Below, in pieces: positions 53,801 through 63,219 of a DNA stretch of 64,000 nt. The translations under genes were made by a program, and so were the position numbers. The stretch's first letter is position 1, and each line of letters opens with the position of its first letter. The notes below the pieces were generated by a model. It was not told where the DNA came from and did not search any database. It was given only the letters and a program-made list of their open reading frames with translations. Origin of the DNA: Pomphorhynchus laevis (taxonomy: Eukaryota; Acanthocephala; Palaeacanthocephala; Echinorhynchida; Pomphorhynchidae); assembly GCA_012934845.2 (NCBI GenBank), contig WNNJ02000202.1, positions 43,943 to 107,942 of the forward strand, written 5' to 3'.

Positions 53801-54993
53801 TGAACGTTGTGACTTAAGTTTAGAAACAATTATTACAAGTCACTGTTCTATAATGTATAAAAAGGGTATAAAGGTTGAATTAGATAATAAAACTTTACCT
53901 ATATTATACTGGAATCCAAAATTACATAAAAATCCAATAAAACCTAGGTTCATATGTAGTGAATTTAAATGTACATTAAAACCACTTTCTGTCTATATGA
54001 ATAAAATACTTAAAGTAATTAAAGCACATTTTAAAAAATATTGCAAGGTAATCGAAATTAATACTGGTATAAAACACTATTTCAGTATTAATTCTACAAA
54101 AGAATTTTTAGAACAGACAAAAGAAATAAATTTTCAAAATATAAATACATACGATTTTAGTACGCTTTATACAAATCTAGATTTAGTAGATATTAAAGAA
54201 GCGTTAGTAAAATTAATTAACCTTATATTCGGAAAAAGATATACATATATATGTTATAATAATTATAACGCCTATCTATCAAAAATTAAACCATCAAATA
54301 AATATAAATATATGGATAAAATTGAATTAATAGAATCCTTAAATATTTTGATAAATCAAAATTATTTAAAAGTAGGGACATCTATATTTAGACAAGTAAA
54401 AAGTTTTCCAATGGGTGGTAATAGAAGCCCAATTATTGCTGACTTGTTTTTAAGCTTTATAGAATATGAATTTGTTCATAACTGTGTAAAAACTAAATCT
54501 AAACAATATAAATATATGAAATATATGTTTCGATACATTGATGATATATGTGTATTTAATTTTAATAATTTTTATTCAATTAGTGAACAAATTTATCCAG
54601 AAAGCCCTACTCTTAACAAAACCCTGTATTAATGATAAATAAATTGTATATCTGGATATGAACATTAAATTAACTAAAACTACTATTAATTTATATCGTA
54701 AAGATGACATATTTAAATTTACAAGAAACATATTTTTGCATGAGCATTCATGCATACCATATAATATAAAATATAATACATTAAATAATGAAATTTAAGA
54801 ATTGCAACAATAGGTAACAATATTGTTTTTTTTCAAAATCATTTAAATAATTTAATAGATACATATTTTAAACTTGGTTACTATAAAAATAACATCAAGC
54901 AGAAAATAGTAAAATATATAAATCAACACAATAATATAAAGAATAAATTTAAACTCTTAAGTGACAAATTTTTATGGATGGATAATAAATAAT
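50826..54993 (+). pseudogene. PLE-N ORF with N-terminal domain and RT, interrupted
   Basis: This is the only copy showing what precedes the RT: a basic N-terminus (residues about 28-50), an Asn/Lys/Ile-rich region, a 'LLPPLGRNFF...YYKEL' block, then 'SKGYKYRLNNN' and 'IDKASNNFVFICK', which corresponds to the conserved 'DKG(N)..V..' region before the Penelope RT palm. RT motifs: PILYWNPKLHKNPIKPRFIC, TYDFSTLYTNLDLVD, FRQVKSFPMGGNRSPI (differs from GVPMGGNSSPI of 22356-23540), FRYIDDICVF (catalytic box intact). It ends FLWMDNK at 54993 with no GIY-YIG. Broken by the insertion, one stop and at least three frameshifts. Confidence 0.75.
51534..53432 (-). mobile_element. RLE-type LINE, 5'-truncated, inserted in PLE-N with a 10 bp duplication
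   Basis: AAAGGGTATA at 51524-51533 and 53433-53442 flanks it. From 53430 downward the frame opens inside RT motif A (DAKNAFNTANR) and continues with GFTQGDPLAMAAFAVSSLAI, WYADDANFMG (catalytic), IKGASSWLQTSPLK and, after a one-base shift near 52315, the knuckle CECGDDICLTHALSCKRGDL and the endonuclease core HPDIVCGGLFGGRLERTFID. It ends ISCCMRAPRS. The 3'UTR contains GTGGCCCATTTGAGGGAACC and ends in a T-rich (A-rich on its own strand) tail. Its PD-D endonuclease residues are intact, unlike the copy at 32399. Confidence 0.85.
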
Positions 54994-55170
54994 ATACTTT
55001 GTATTAGAATAAGATACTAGATAGTTTTATCAGAGGAAATACATCATTAGCATGTATTTGGCCCCGCTGCTATGTTGGGTAGAGGAGTTAGGGACTGAAA
55101 CCTGATAGCATAGCAGTTCCTCCTGATGACCTCTAATTCTTATTATGATATAACGTCTCTTATTTATTAG
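54975..55170 (+). other. Structured 3'UTR of PLE-N (long stem, hairpin, pseudoknot)
   Basis: The outer arms 54980-55010 and 55138-55170 are complementary over about 34 positions with about four mismatches; the inner 16 pair as TTGTATTAGAATAAGA with TCTTATTCTGATACAA, in which one pair is G-U and which in this copy carries extra substitutions. Inside: hairpin AAATACAT/ATGTATTT (55037-55059), P1 GGCCCC (55060-55065) with GGGACT (decayed from GGGGCC), and P2 CTGCTATG with CATAGCAG. Also present: GTAGAGGAG, TGAAAC and TCCTCCTGATGACCTCT. The same order occurs in the copies at 4100-4320, 7409-7600, 22170-22370 and 62940-63130. Confidence 0.75.
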
Positions 55171-55365
55171 TCAATTCATAAAAATGACGTTTATTTTAAA
55201 TTTCAATTTTTTATTTTAACTTGATTTAAATTATAGAAAATCTAAAAACAATTATTAATTTTATTATTTAATTATCAAATTTTGATTTAGCATTATTATG
55301 TTTTGTTTATTTTATAATTATATTAAATACGTAGACTCAGTTTGCTGATTTGATTTGCTGAAAGC

Positions 55366-55500
55366 ATTCAACGAATTGTACGACTTTGGTTGATCGAGTC
55401 TGTAAATGATGGAATAACCTACTGCCTTGGGTGATCATCAGCTGTATTTGAGCGCAATTCAAGAAACGTCTCAAATTTGAAATATTGTATTCTTCATGAA
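55366..55500 (+). repeat. CR1-like LINE C-terminal tail
   Basis: Translation gives WNNLLPWVIISCI, a stop, then AQFKKRLKFEI, matching the 'WN.LP..VI...S...FK..L' end of CR1-like ORF2. It begins where the PLE-N tail stops, so PLE-N may have inserted in or next to an older LINE. Confidence 0.5.
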
Positions 55501-55567
55501 TTATTTATTACCTTTTGAATTTATATTTTTTTATTTTTTACTTCGATGTGATGTTTCGGAAATATCA

Positions 55568-55893
55568 AGAGGTCCGGAAATATCTCAACAAAATGAAATT
55601 TAATCGACTACCAACAAAACGATTTTAATGCATCATTTCAATCTGATGGAAAACCACCATGTTTATCGTCAATATAGTGCATGCTGAGGGACGAAACAAC
55701 GATGATACAGAAACGTCTACTGATAAGCCCGCCCTATGGAGTTGTCTGGATAGCATGCTTTTTTGTCGTAATACGACCTAATAGCTGAAGCTATTATGTA
55801 GCCAGCTAAAATACAAGTTAGTCGAAGAGGTCCGGAAATATCTCAACAAAATGAAATTCAACCGACTACCAACAAGACGATTTCAATGCATCA
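55568..55893 (+). repeat. ~68 bp direct repeat, 258 bp apart
   Basis: 55568-55638 and 55826-55893 share AGAGGTCCGGAAATATCTCA, ACAAAATGAAATT and GACTACCAACAA. The second copy reads as EVRKYLNKMKFNRLPTRRF. Most differences between the two copies are C/T or A/G transitions. Confidence 0.75.
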
Positions 55894-55929
55894 ATTATAA
55901 TTATGTTTTATTATATTTAATTATGTTAT

Positions 55930-55959
55930 ATTCCAAACGACCTTCGGCTCGTTTGGAAT
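55930..55959. other. Perfect hairpin, 11 bp arms
   Basis: ATTCCAAACGA, loop CCTTCGGC, TCGTTTGGAAT. It stands alone in AT-rich sequence, 150 bp upstream of the NSF exon. No run of T follows on either strand. Confidence 0.7.
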
Positions 55960-56108
55960 TCGATATATAATACTATGCACTGTCTCAACAATTTTATTGT
56001 TGATTATATTTTTGAAACAAAGGATTTCAAAATCGTATTTATAACACATGTATATTATTTAAGTTCTTTTTTTCACTAAGATCTATCGCTTTAAATATAT
56101 TTTCAGAT

Positions 56109-56209
56109 ATGCTAGAATTAACCGCAAAATCTTGCCCAAATGAAGCCCTTGCACTTTCCAATTGCGTTGTTTTGAACCAAGCTGATTTTGTTCGTATTAA
56201 ACAGTCCAA
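56109..56209 (+). CDS. NSF: NSF-like ATPase, first coding exon
   Basis: Starts MLELTAKSCPNEALALSNCV and continues VLNQADFVRIKQS. This matches the start of the N-domain of N-ethylmaleimide-sensitive factor, the hexameric ATPase that disassembles SNARE complexes with alpha-SNAP. The CP-(x)n-LSNC-VVLN pattern is the conserved beginning of that domain. The exon follows TTTTCAG (AG at 56105-56106) with two bases before the ATG, and ends at a good donor (GTATGTTT at 56210). Splicing leaves two bases, completed by the next exon. Too short for the usual open-frame cut-off. Confidence 0.8.
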
Positions 56210-56273
56210 GTATGTTTAAAATTGATTTCAATTTGATAATTTTAAAACATTAGATTCGTTTTGTAATTTGAAG

Positions 56274-56373
56274 ATATGTGGAGTTAAGTACTTACGGGCG
56301 TAAGACGTATAGATTTACGACAATTCCATCTTCCGCTGTGGGTTCAGGATGCATCGGATTCAGTTCATTTCAA
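56274..56373 (+). CDS. NSF: NSF-like ATPase, second coding exon
   Basis: Joined to the previous exon across a 64 bp intron (56210-56273, GTATGT...TTGAAG), it continues KYVELSTYGRKTYRFTTIPS and SAVGSGCIGFSSFQ, matching the N-domain segment in which NSF proteins read '...YTFTL...(S)VVPGSIAFS...'. It ends in phase 0 at a donor GTATGC (56374). The next expected segment (a Lys-Trp followed by a short strand) and the D1 and D2 ATPase domains are not seen in the remaining 7.6 kb, which is filled with retroelements. Either intron 2 is very long or the gene is truncated here. Confidence 0.8.
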
Positions 56374-57599
56374 GTATGCATAACAACTAATTTTCGAATT
56401 CATTATTGTTTGAATGCTCAAAATTTATGGTTTTCGCTATAATTTGCATGATTTTATATAATGTATTATGTGGCATTGTATTATTTAATTTATATATTAA
56501 ATATATTCATAACAATTAAAGAATAATCGTCAAGCACACAATTGGTGTTGTAAGAAATTTTTAAAGTTGATTATTCATTATTTAAATTTATTATATAAAT
56601 TTACTTTTCAATTATTAATTTATGTTTGATTGCAATTAGTATATTATATACCAGACAAAGCCTTTAAGGTTGTTCAGTTTGCTCACGAAAACTGAACTTG
56701 TGCGGCTAGTCACAAAACAGAAACTAGCCTTGCTGGCTAGTCTCTAAACTGTTCTTGTGTGGCTAGTCTTAATACGAATTGATGTTTACATCACATTGCG
56801 CGTAAGCTGGCAGCCAAACGATCTTCGGTGTACATCGATCAGATCACACCACTACGACGTATAACCAGCTCACTACCAATGTGTGGACAGTCTGATATAT
56901 TGATTAACCATCACAATTATTGACTTTATAATTATTATGAAAATTCACCAGCAGAGACCATATCAGCCCATATGATATGATAGTATGGAATATTATTCAT
57001 GATTGTAATCATTCTTAAAGAATTTTTTATAACTAAGGGATCAATCTTTATTACGCGTCCACTCTCGGATGTTGAAGATAAATAGAGCTAATCGAACCCG
57101 AATTAGATGTCTTCGCCGATATGTTATTCAAACGTCGAATAGTCTTTCCGAAGAAACCGAATCGGCAAAAAGAATTCCAAAATTTAGGAACAAATTAGCC
57201 GTTCACCCGGCAGTAAAGATCCTCAAGACACTGTATAATTAATTGACTTTCAAGCTATTAATTTTATTTGTATTTGTATTTGATTTGCGCTAGTACTATT
57301 AGTAGTAATACTTCACTCACACCATTAGACAGTGGCGAGCAGAACGCGGACCCCGGATGCATATCGTGATTATTCGAGCAAGCTGCAGTCCAATTCTTGC
57401 CAGGATCATATATATTTCATTAGCATATAACAGATTTTTATTTCAAGTTTGTAAGCTATTCTTTTGATGACCGCAGCAACCAACTTATTTGTTTTACGAA
57501 GGATGACCTCCGTTGGCACATCAGAGTGAGTTAATTAGCGAAATGGGTTTTCTGCATAGGCAGTGAGTGGGCTCATCATTTGACACTATTATATCTGAC
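56374..57599. other. NSF intron or downstream region
   Basis: No further NSF exon was recognised. 56690-56780 contains three GGCTAGTC phrases in a GC-richer patch, one next to its inverse (ACTAGCC). A short stretch near 57070-57200 (SNSLSEETESAKRIP) resembles a CR1-like LINE C-terminus but is not open to its end. Confidence 0.45.
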
Positions 57600-57900
57600 T
57601 CCTATGGCATCACAAAATGTTGCGTAATCAATGTTGAGTGTAAGGCTCGTATGTAGGGTACACAGATAACCACGATGAAGCACCCTTGACTGGATCATGT
57701 TCAATCTTTCTTACTGTTGTGTCATTGAGTTCTGAGAGGACATTCGATCTTAGTGATTTCTGATGTTCAGATTTCAGTAGACGGATTCGAGGAGAGCAAA
57801 TATTTTGCTCGGTTATTAGATCCCCTCTTGTATTACTGAATAGACTGCACATGTTGGATTATTTTTCTCGAGAAGTTAGCAAGACACTTTTTTGAATTGA
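57600..57900 (-). repeat. RLE-type LINE fragment (linker before the Cys-His knuckle)
   Basis: The frame 57852-57628 ends IEHDPVKGASSWLSVYPTYE, matching IKGASSWLQTSPLK of the copy at 51534-53432 and ASAWLSALPL at 34095. Together with 59258-60370 it probably represents one disrupted RLE element on the minus strand. Confidence 0.6.
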
Positions 57901-58379
57901 CATGGAACCCAAATGCTGGATCGATTTGGCATAAAAACTTGGACGCGTCTTTTATCTAATTAGGCGTTCCTACCAGGCTGCAATCATCCGTATTGTGATG
58001 TGTGATAAGATGGGTAGTGTTGCAATTGCAAATGCGGGCATTGATAGTACATCACCCTATGTGAAGCGTGATGAATTCGTTGATGCCCTCTTTAGATTAG
58101 ATGAATTCGTTGCTGATGGCGTATTCGAAGACGTTTCAGCTTTGCAATTTTAAAAGCGGTAAGCATGACTTTGCGAATGGCACGCAGATCATGTGTTCAA
58201 AATTATGCACTATTTAGTGTAAAGACCCATTTACGGGGAACTATCGTTGAAAAAATATATTGTAAAAAATTATATTTTATCAATAAAAAATTATTATATT
58301 TTTGACAACAAAAAAAGCTTGAACAGCTCGAACATGTTGGTTCACAACAGGGAAAACAGAAGAAAAATTAAAAAATTTA
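57901..58379. other. Undetermined, possibly decayed RLE RT
   Basis: Position and strand suit the missing RT middle of the disrupted RLE element, but the translation is too broken to identify. 58250-58390 is AT-rich. Confidence 0.3.
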
Positions 58380-59060
58380 AAATTTAATAAATAAACGAAA
58401 TAATGTGCAATTTAGGCGTGACGACAACGCATCCTGAAGTAATTTCGCAACCGTCGTTCAAAACTCCCCAGGTTACCAGTTATCGTCACAGCAGGTAGCC
58501 CATTCCAGATAGGTACAATTCTATCATGGATTGTTAATATTCGTTTATTGCAGGCTCGTCTTCTCTTCAGCATATAGTTGTGACCACGAAGGTGATCGTT
58601 GGTTCTTAGCTCAAACGCATCCTTGCAACAGTGGCCTGGGGTGGTCACGCACCTCCACACGAACATCATATCATTAAATTTTAGTGAAATTTTCACTTGG
58701 GGAACGTCAAGACAGCGCAGGCGTTCCGCGTAAGATAACGAACGTATGGCCCGCATCAAATGTGTGCTCCGATGGAGAATGCGTTAGTAAGCGTCCAGCT
58801 CAAGCTGGTACTGAGGGTGAGAAACAAAGGACCCATACAGCATGTGTGGGAGGATTGCGCATTGGTAACGGGTACAAAATCCTACATAATCAAGATGACC
58901 GAACACCCTACGTACTTGACCGAGGAGGCGAACGCATTTGCTTACAACATGATCGACACGAGAGCGGGAGCCTAAGTCACTAGTTACAATCACACCCAGA
59001 TCCGACATTTGCGAGACCTTTGCAATCTGACAGTTATTAATTCGGTAGCTACCGAATCTG
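58380..59060 (-). mobile_element. CR1-like LINE, RT thumb and C-terminus
   Basis: 59008-58784: MSDLGVIVTSDLGSRSRVDH, LGQVRRVFGHLD. 58759-58412: IRSLSYAERLRCLDVPQVKI, RTNDHLRGHNYMLKRRRACN, IVPIWNGLPAVTI, SFERRLRNYF. These are the standard final blocks of a CR1-like ORF2. 5'-truncated. It lies between two parts of an RLE element, so it may have inserted into it. Confidence 0.75.
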
Positions 59061-59257
59061 ACGGATTATTGTAAAAATTGTGCATGACAATGTAAATCAA
59101 AAGGCACAAGTGAAGAACTGAATCGGGACACTCAAGAAGTATTTCCCGAGCTGCGCTTTCGCACATTCAACTCCGCATCAATGACCCGCACACATCTGTA
59201 ATCATGTGCAGACTTGTTGGTACATAAATAGAAACGTGAGACAGTATTACCCTGGAC

Positions 59258-60370
59258 ATGGTCCTTCTGCTAACGTCGCCAATGCCTATCGATCTTATCC
59301 CTGACTATTTCATTAATGTGACTACGCGACTGGATGCCAAAACATTGACTGCATCAGCCGATATGGCTTCTGTTGCTAGCGATTTGGAGAATATTGCGTG
59401 TGCATTTGGCAGTTCAGTCGATTCCCTCCAAACTTTGTGCGCATATTTAGTCAGAATTAGGCATCAACCCCGGGAGGGCCAGCTTTGCCTTTTACTCTCT
59501 TCGCAATCAGTATAATCAGCTCGCTGCTTATATAATCAAAGATCACATGGTGGGAGTTAGGCACTGTGAGAGGTAAAGTTTAGTCAACGACAGCTTGTCG
59601 AGCGGAGCAGCGGTAGGGTGTTTGTCTCTTAGCATGCTACGGACGGATCTTAGATCAACGATGTCATCAGGTTACAAGGGTACATTGAGGGTGCTTCACT
59701 GTCGAGAAGATGTTTCGCAGCACTCAACTTATCACTACCTAAAACCGAACTTACAAACCTATTGCGCCAATCACGTGTCAGGGTATACCGAACCTTAAGA
59801 GAGCTAATCTGTTGCAATGTCCATGCTTTAGAATACAATGATGAATATTCCTTATTAAACTATAAGTTCAGTCTTCGCGATAAAATTTCCTTGAGCGTTT
59901 TCGATGAGGTAGGAGCTGTCCTCTGTAAAATAATTTTGCTGGTAATAATAGCCATTCAGAACGATTTGGACTGATAAATCGACTCCCTGTATATACGGGC
60001 GAGTTCGGATATAAAACTTTTCGAAGCTGCACACTTTGTTCGACTGAATAAGTTGGGCTTCCAGTGTATCACCTGGTTGTAGATGTCGTTTACGGACATG
60101 TGATCAAATACGCGCGTCGTATTGCTTTCATCGTCATTTGAGTCAAGAAGCAAAGTACGAACACCGTCATCGTTGCAGGAAGCTGCAGACTGCTGGGCAT
60201 GATGCGAAGCGGAGGAATTTTGTTGAGTAATGATACTGTTATGACAGTCAATTATTTTATTTTTGCACCATATAATGATGCGCAACAGTTGACACAAGGC
60301 TTCTTGGATTTTGCACAGCGACAACCCTTTCAAACCGTTGCTGGACCGTTACAGGTTTAACACGTGATAT
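59258..60370 (-). pseudogene. RLE-type LINE: Cys-rich N-terminus to start of RT, decayed
   Basis: From 60370 downward, in changing frames: a Cys-rich segment CRCAKSKKPCVNCCAS (60320-60270); a hydrophilic stretch with HHAQQSAASC; DIYNQVIHWKPNLFSRTKCA and SFISELARIYRE; DWRNRFVSSVLGSDKLSAAK (59780-59700); then KGKAGPPGVDA (compare GEAGPSGIDACAW at 32740) and SLATEAISADAVNVLASSRV with SGIRSIGIGDVSRR (compare NVVIRPIGICDTARR). This is the only place in the window where the N-terminal part of the RLE protein is visible. Stops are frequent. Confidence 0.65.
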
Positions 60371-61679
60371 CATTCAGCGAGTGACACCGGATCATTGTTT
60401 GGCTCGTTATCAGATCCCTTGTATCCTAGAATGACTTGTTGAAGTAATTACTGTATATTTTATTGTAATTAGTGTGTGTATAATATAAAATAATATAATA
60501 TATAATAATATCTTTATTGTATGTGCATATTTAACTCCAAGATTTTTTCAGTTGCTTCAGATGTCAGTGTTTAAGGATTTATGATTAAACACTGACAGGA
60601 TCCAAGAATATTCAGTCCTTGGATGAATTGTGTATATTAGATATGTCCTTATGATATCAATTCGCTTACAACAGTTGATCCTTGAGTAATGTAAATAAAA
60701 AACAGCAGAACAACGATAGAACATGACCTTCGTGTATATTTTGCGCTATCTTAAAGATAGCGCAAACATATCAGTAAACGCCTCAATGATTTTCATTAGG
60801 TCTTCAACAAATTCGTTTCCTAAACAAATGTGTGAACACTAGAATTGTATACTTTGATCGACAAACAAAATTCAAAAGTTACTTGGGCGTATGCTTTTAA
60901 GACATAGCAACATCATTTTCGTACATGACTATTTCTACAGCGCCTCCACACCTTATTTCTTAACCCTATACAACGCTTTTGTTCCCTATTTAACCACGAG
61001 GTTTATCAGACATCCTACACTTGTTAAATACACGCATGGGAGCAAATTCGTATAGAACTTGTATTATTCTACTTTTGATTGATTACCACATGCTCTCCAC
61101 ATTACGATCATTACTTACCAGAGAAAATCTCTTAGCATATATAACTATCACATTTTCTGGAACAGCTTTCCGTACTCGCTTCTTAACTCTATCTACATAA
61201 TCTGATGTGCTCGTCTTTTATAGGAATCAAAAACTTGACCACTACACGATCGCTTGAACTAAATAGAGGCTCTTTGTAAAGTAAAGAAATATCATAATCA
61301 AGTTTAGTAAACAGCCGGCCAAACATCGATGATGATTCTGAGGAAAACTGAGTATCAAAATTGACTTTTTGAATAAGCAACAATTAAAAGACTGATTACA
61401 AGTGATATACCGCATTATTTAAACAATCACTGGCCATTCTTGGTTTATAGATATACACATACAATAAACCTATACACATTGAAAACGATCAGTAAACATC
61501 AACGATACAAGATTAAGTCCTTTGAATAATTAATAACTGACTACAAGGAATTAACGAACACCTTAAATCCGCTTACACTGTAAAAAATTCTGATTACAAT
61601 ATAATAGACTGATTACAAAGCAAGAAAATGAAATGCAGATGAATCCAGTTCATCGCTTTCGAGCAATGATATATTTAAA
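60371..61679. other. No recognised gene
   Basis: Contains a 64-codon minus frame (61383-61189) with reasonable composition but no recognisable motif, and a near-perfect hairpin GCGCTATCTTAAAGATAGCGC at 60751-60771. The first part may be the 5'UTR of the RLE element. Confidence 0.45.
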
Positions 61680-62300
61680 CGTCGCGAAGTGAAATGTGAT
61701 TCGAGCAAATGCGGTGTTTGGACGGTTGTTGTGTACCATCTGTAGATGCTATGGATATTCTGGCTAGGACGTTTATATGTGGTTTTTATGCAACATCGTT
61801 ATTTACTCTTTCCACATCAACTTGAGCGGCCTTTATTCGAACTGATTCATTTTTCCGCTTGTGATGATGGGAAAACACTCGACGATACTACAGTATAATA
61901 CTATCGTTTAATAGGAAGGCAAGATAATAATGTGAAGCACAATTCATCAGTGGTATCTCTAGATGCGATTAAACTTATTCTAGAATCCAGTTTTCTTAAA
62001 ACAAAACGTTTCGTAATACCGATAGTCAACTTACAGTAGATTCACTCAATAATGTGATGAGCGTCATTCCTGGGATACGTATCAATTGCATCGATTCTTG
62101 AATTACATCAAGAGATTACCATGATCCGGCAAATTTCCTTGCTCTCTTACAGTCAAGTTATCTCAACCAACTTACCAGAAATGAACTATCTCATCTCTTC
62201 TGTCCTACTTGTTATCATAACTCATCAAACCACGATTCAATTATCCACACATTACATTCATCCATAATACTCATCTCTCAAATATGTACCCCTTATAATC
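61680..62300 (+). repeat. L2-like ORF1 fragment, strongly decayed
   Basis: EVKCDSSKCGVWTVV at 61690-61740, then in another frame TFICGFYA at 61765-61795, reproduce the CxxxxCxW...FxCGF motif of L2-like ORF1. Further similarity fades after about 61900. Confidence 0.5.
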
Positions 62301-62395
62301 TAACTACATCACATATATGTTAATTCCCTCTTTGCCAATCCAATTAAAGGATATATAGCCAACCGAAGGATATATACCCTCTTTAAAAAGTATCT

Positions 62396-63190
62396 ATTTA
62401 GATATGAACATTAAATTATCATCAATTAATACTACTTTTAAATTATATCGTAAAAATGTCATATTTAAATTTACAATAAACATATTTTTTCATAACCATT
62501 CATGCTTACCGTATAAGTTATATGTTATAATGTTTTAATGTTTATCCAGAAAGCCTTACTCTTAACAAAACCAAGGTAAATAAAGTGTATATCTAGATAT
62601 GAACATTAAATTAACATTAACTAAAACTACTATTAATTTATATCGTAAAGATGACATATTTAAATTTACAAGAAACATATTTTTGCATGAGCATTCATGC
62701 ATATCATATAATATAAAATATAATACATTAAATAATGAAATTTTAAGAATTGCAACAATATGTAACGATATTGGCTTTCTTCAAAATCATTTAAATAATT
62801 TAATAGATGCATATTTTAAACTAGGTTACTATAAAAATAACATCAAGCAGAAAATAGTAAAATATATAAATCAACACAATAATATAAAGAATAAATTTAA
62901 ACTCTTAAGTGACAAATTTTTATGGATGGATAATAAATAATATACTTTGTATTAGAATAAGATACTAGATAGTTATTTCAGAGGAAATACATCATTAGCA
63001 TGTATTTGGCCCCGCTGCTATGTTGGGTAGATAAGTTAGGTGCCGAAACCTGATAGCATAGCAGTTCCTTTTGATGACCTCTAATTCTTATTCTGATACA
63101 ACGCCTGTTATTTTTTAGTCAATTCATAAAAATGAAGTTTATTTTAAATTTCATTTTTTTATTTTAACTTAATTTAAATTATAAAAAGTC
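62396..63190 (+). mobile_element. PLE-N 3' end, with a duplicated coding segment
   Basis: 62396-62530 is a diverged repeat of the thumb-coding segment. It is followed by 62540-62940, which encodes NLYRKDDIFKFTRNIFLHEH through FLWMDNK-stop (62599-62940 open), so two RT C-terminal pieces lie head to tail. The structured 3'UTR follows (62941-63130), with GGTGCC in place of GGGGCC and CCTTTTGATGA in place of CCTCCTGATGA. A further scrap of thumb sequence (TTACTATAAAAATA) recurs at 63190-63215. Confidence 0.75.
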
Positions 63191-63219
63191 TTACTATAAA
63201 AATACCATCAAACAGATGA

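Larger units (their letters stand above)
50826..55365 (+). mobile_element. PLE-N element, longest copy, split by an RLE insertion
   Basis: N-terminal frame 50826-51437 (Lys/Arg-rich VKRKRRSHGDKRNRKNRV, then LLPPLGRNFFNYYKELKSIC). A frameshift near 51420 leads to ELRKLLSKGY at 51500-51530. The RLE element 51534-53432 interrupts here. The frame resumes at 53433 with KGYKYRLNNNND and runs through IITTIDKASNNFVFICKKLY to a stop at 53764, then to the RT (53853-54632). A shift near 54625 and one in the C-terminal part follow. The structured 3'UTR is at 54975-55170. Excluding the insertion the element is about 2.6 kb. The N-terminal region shows the full protein is roughly 750-800 residues. Confidence 0.8.

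Noticed and set aside
55060-55125. HDV-like ribozyme in the PLE-N 3' region
   Set aside because: P1 and P2 cross in the HDV order, but no P3 helix can be formed between them, the P4 position is only about 12 nt, and no P1.1 pairing is apparent. The pseudoknot is reported without the HDV label.
57070-57242. Short open frame resembling a LINE C-terminus
   Set aside because: The frame is interrupted near 57196 and the similarity is limited to a few residues, so it is only mentioned in the spacer entry.
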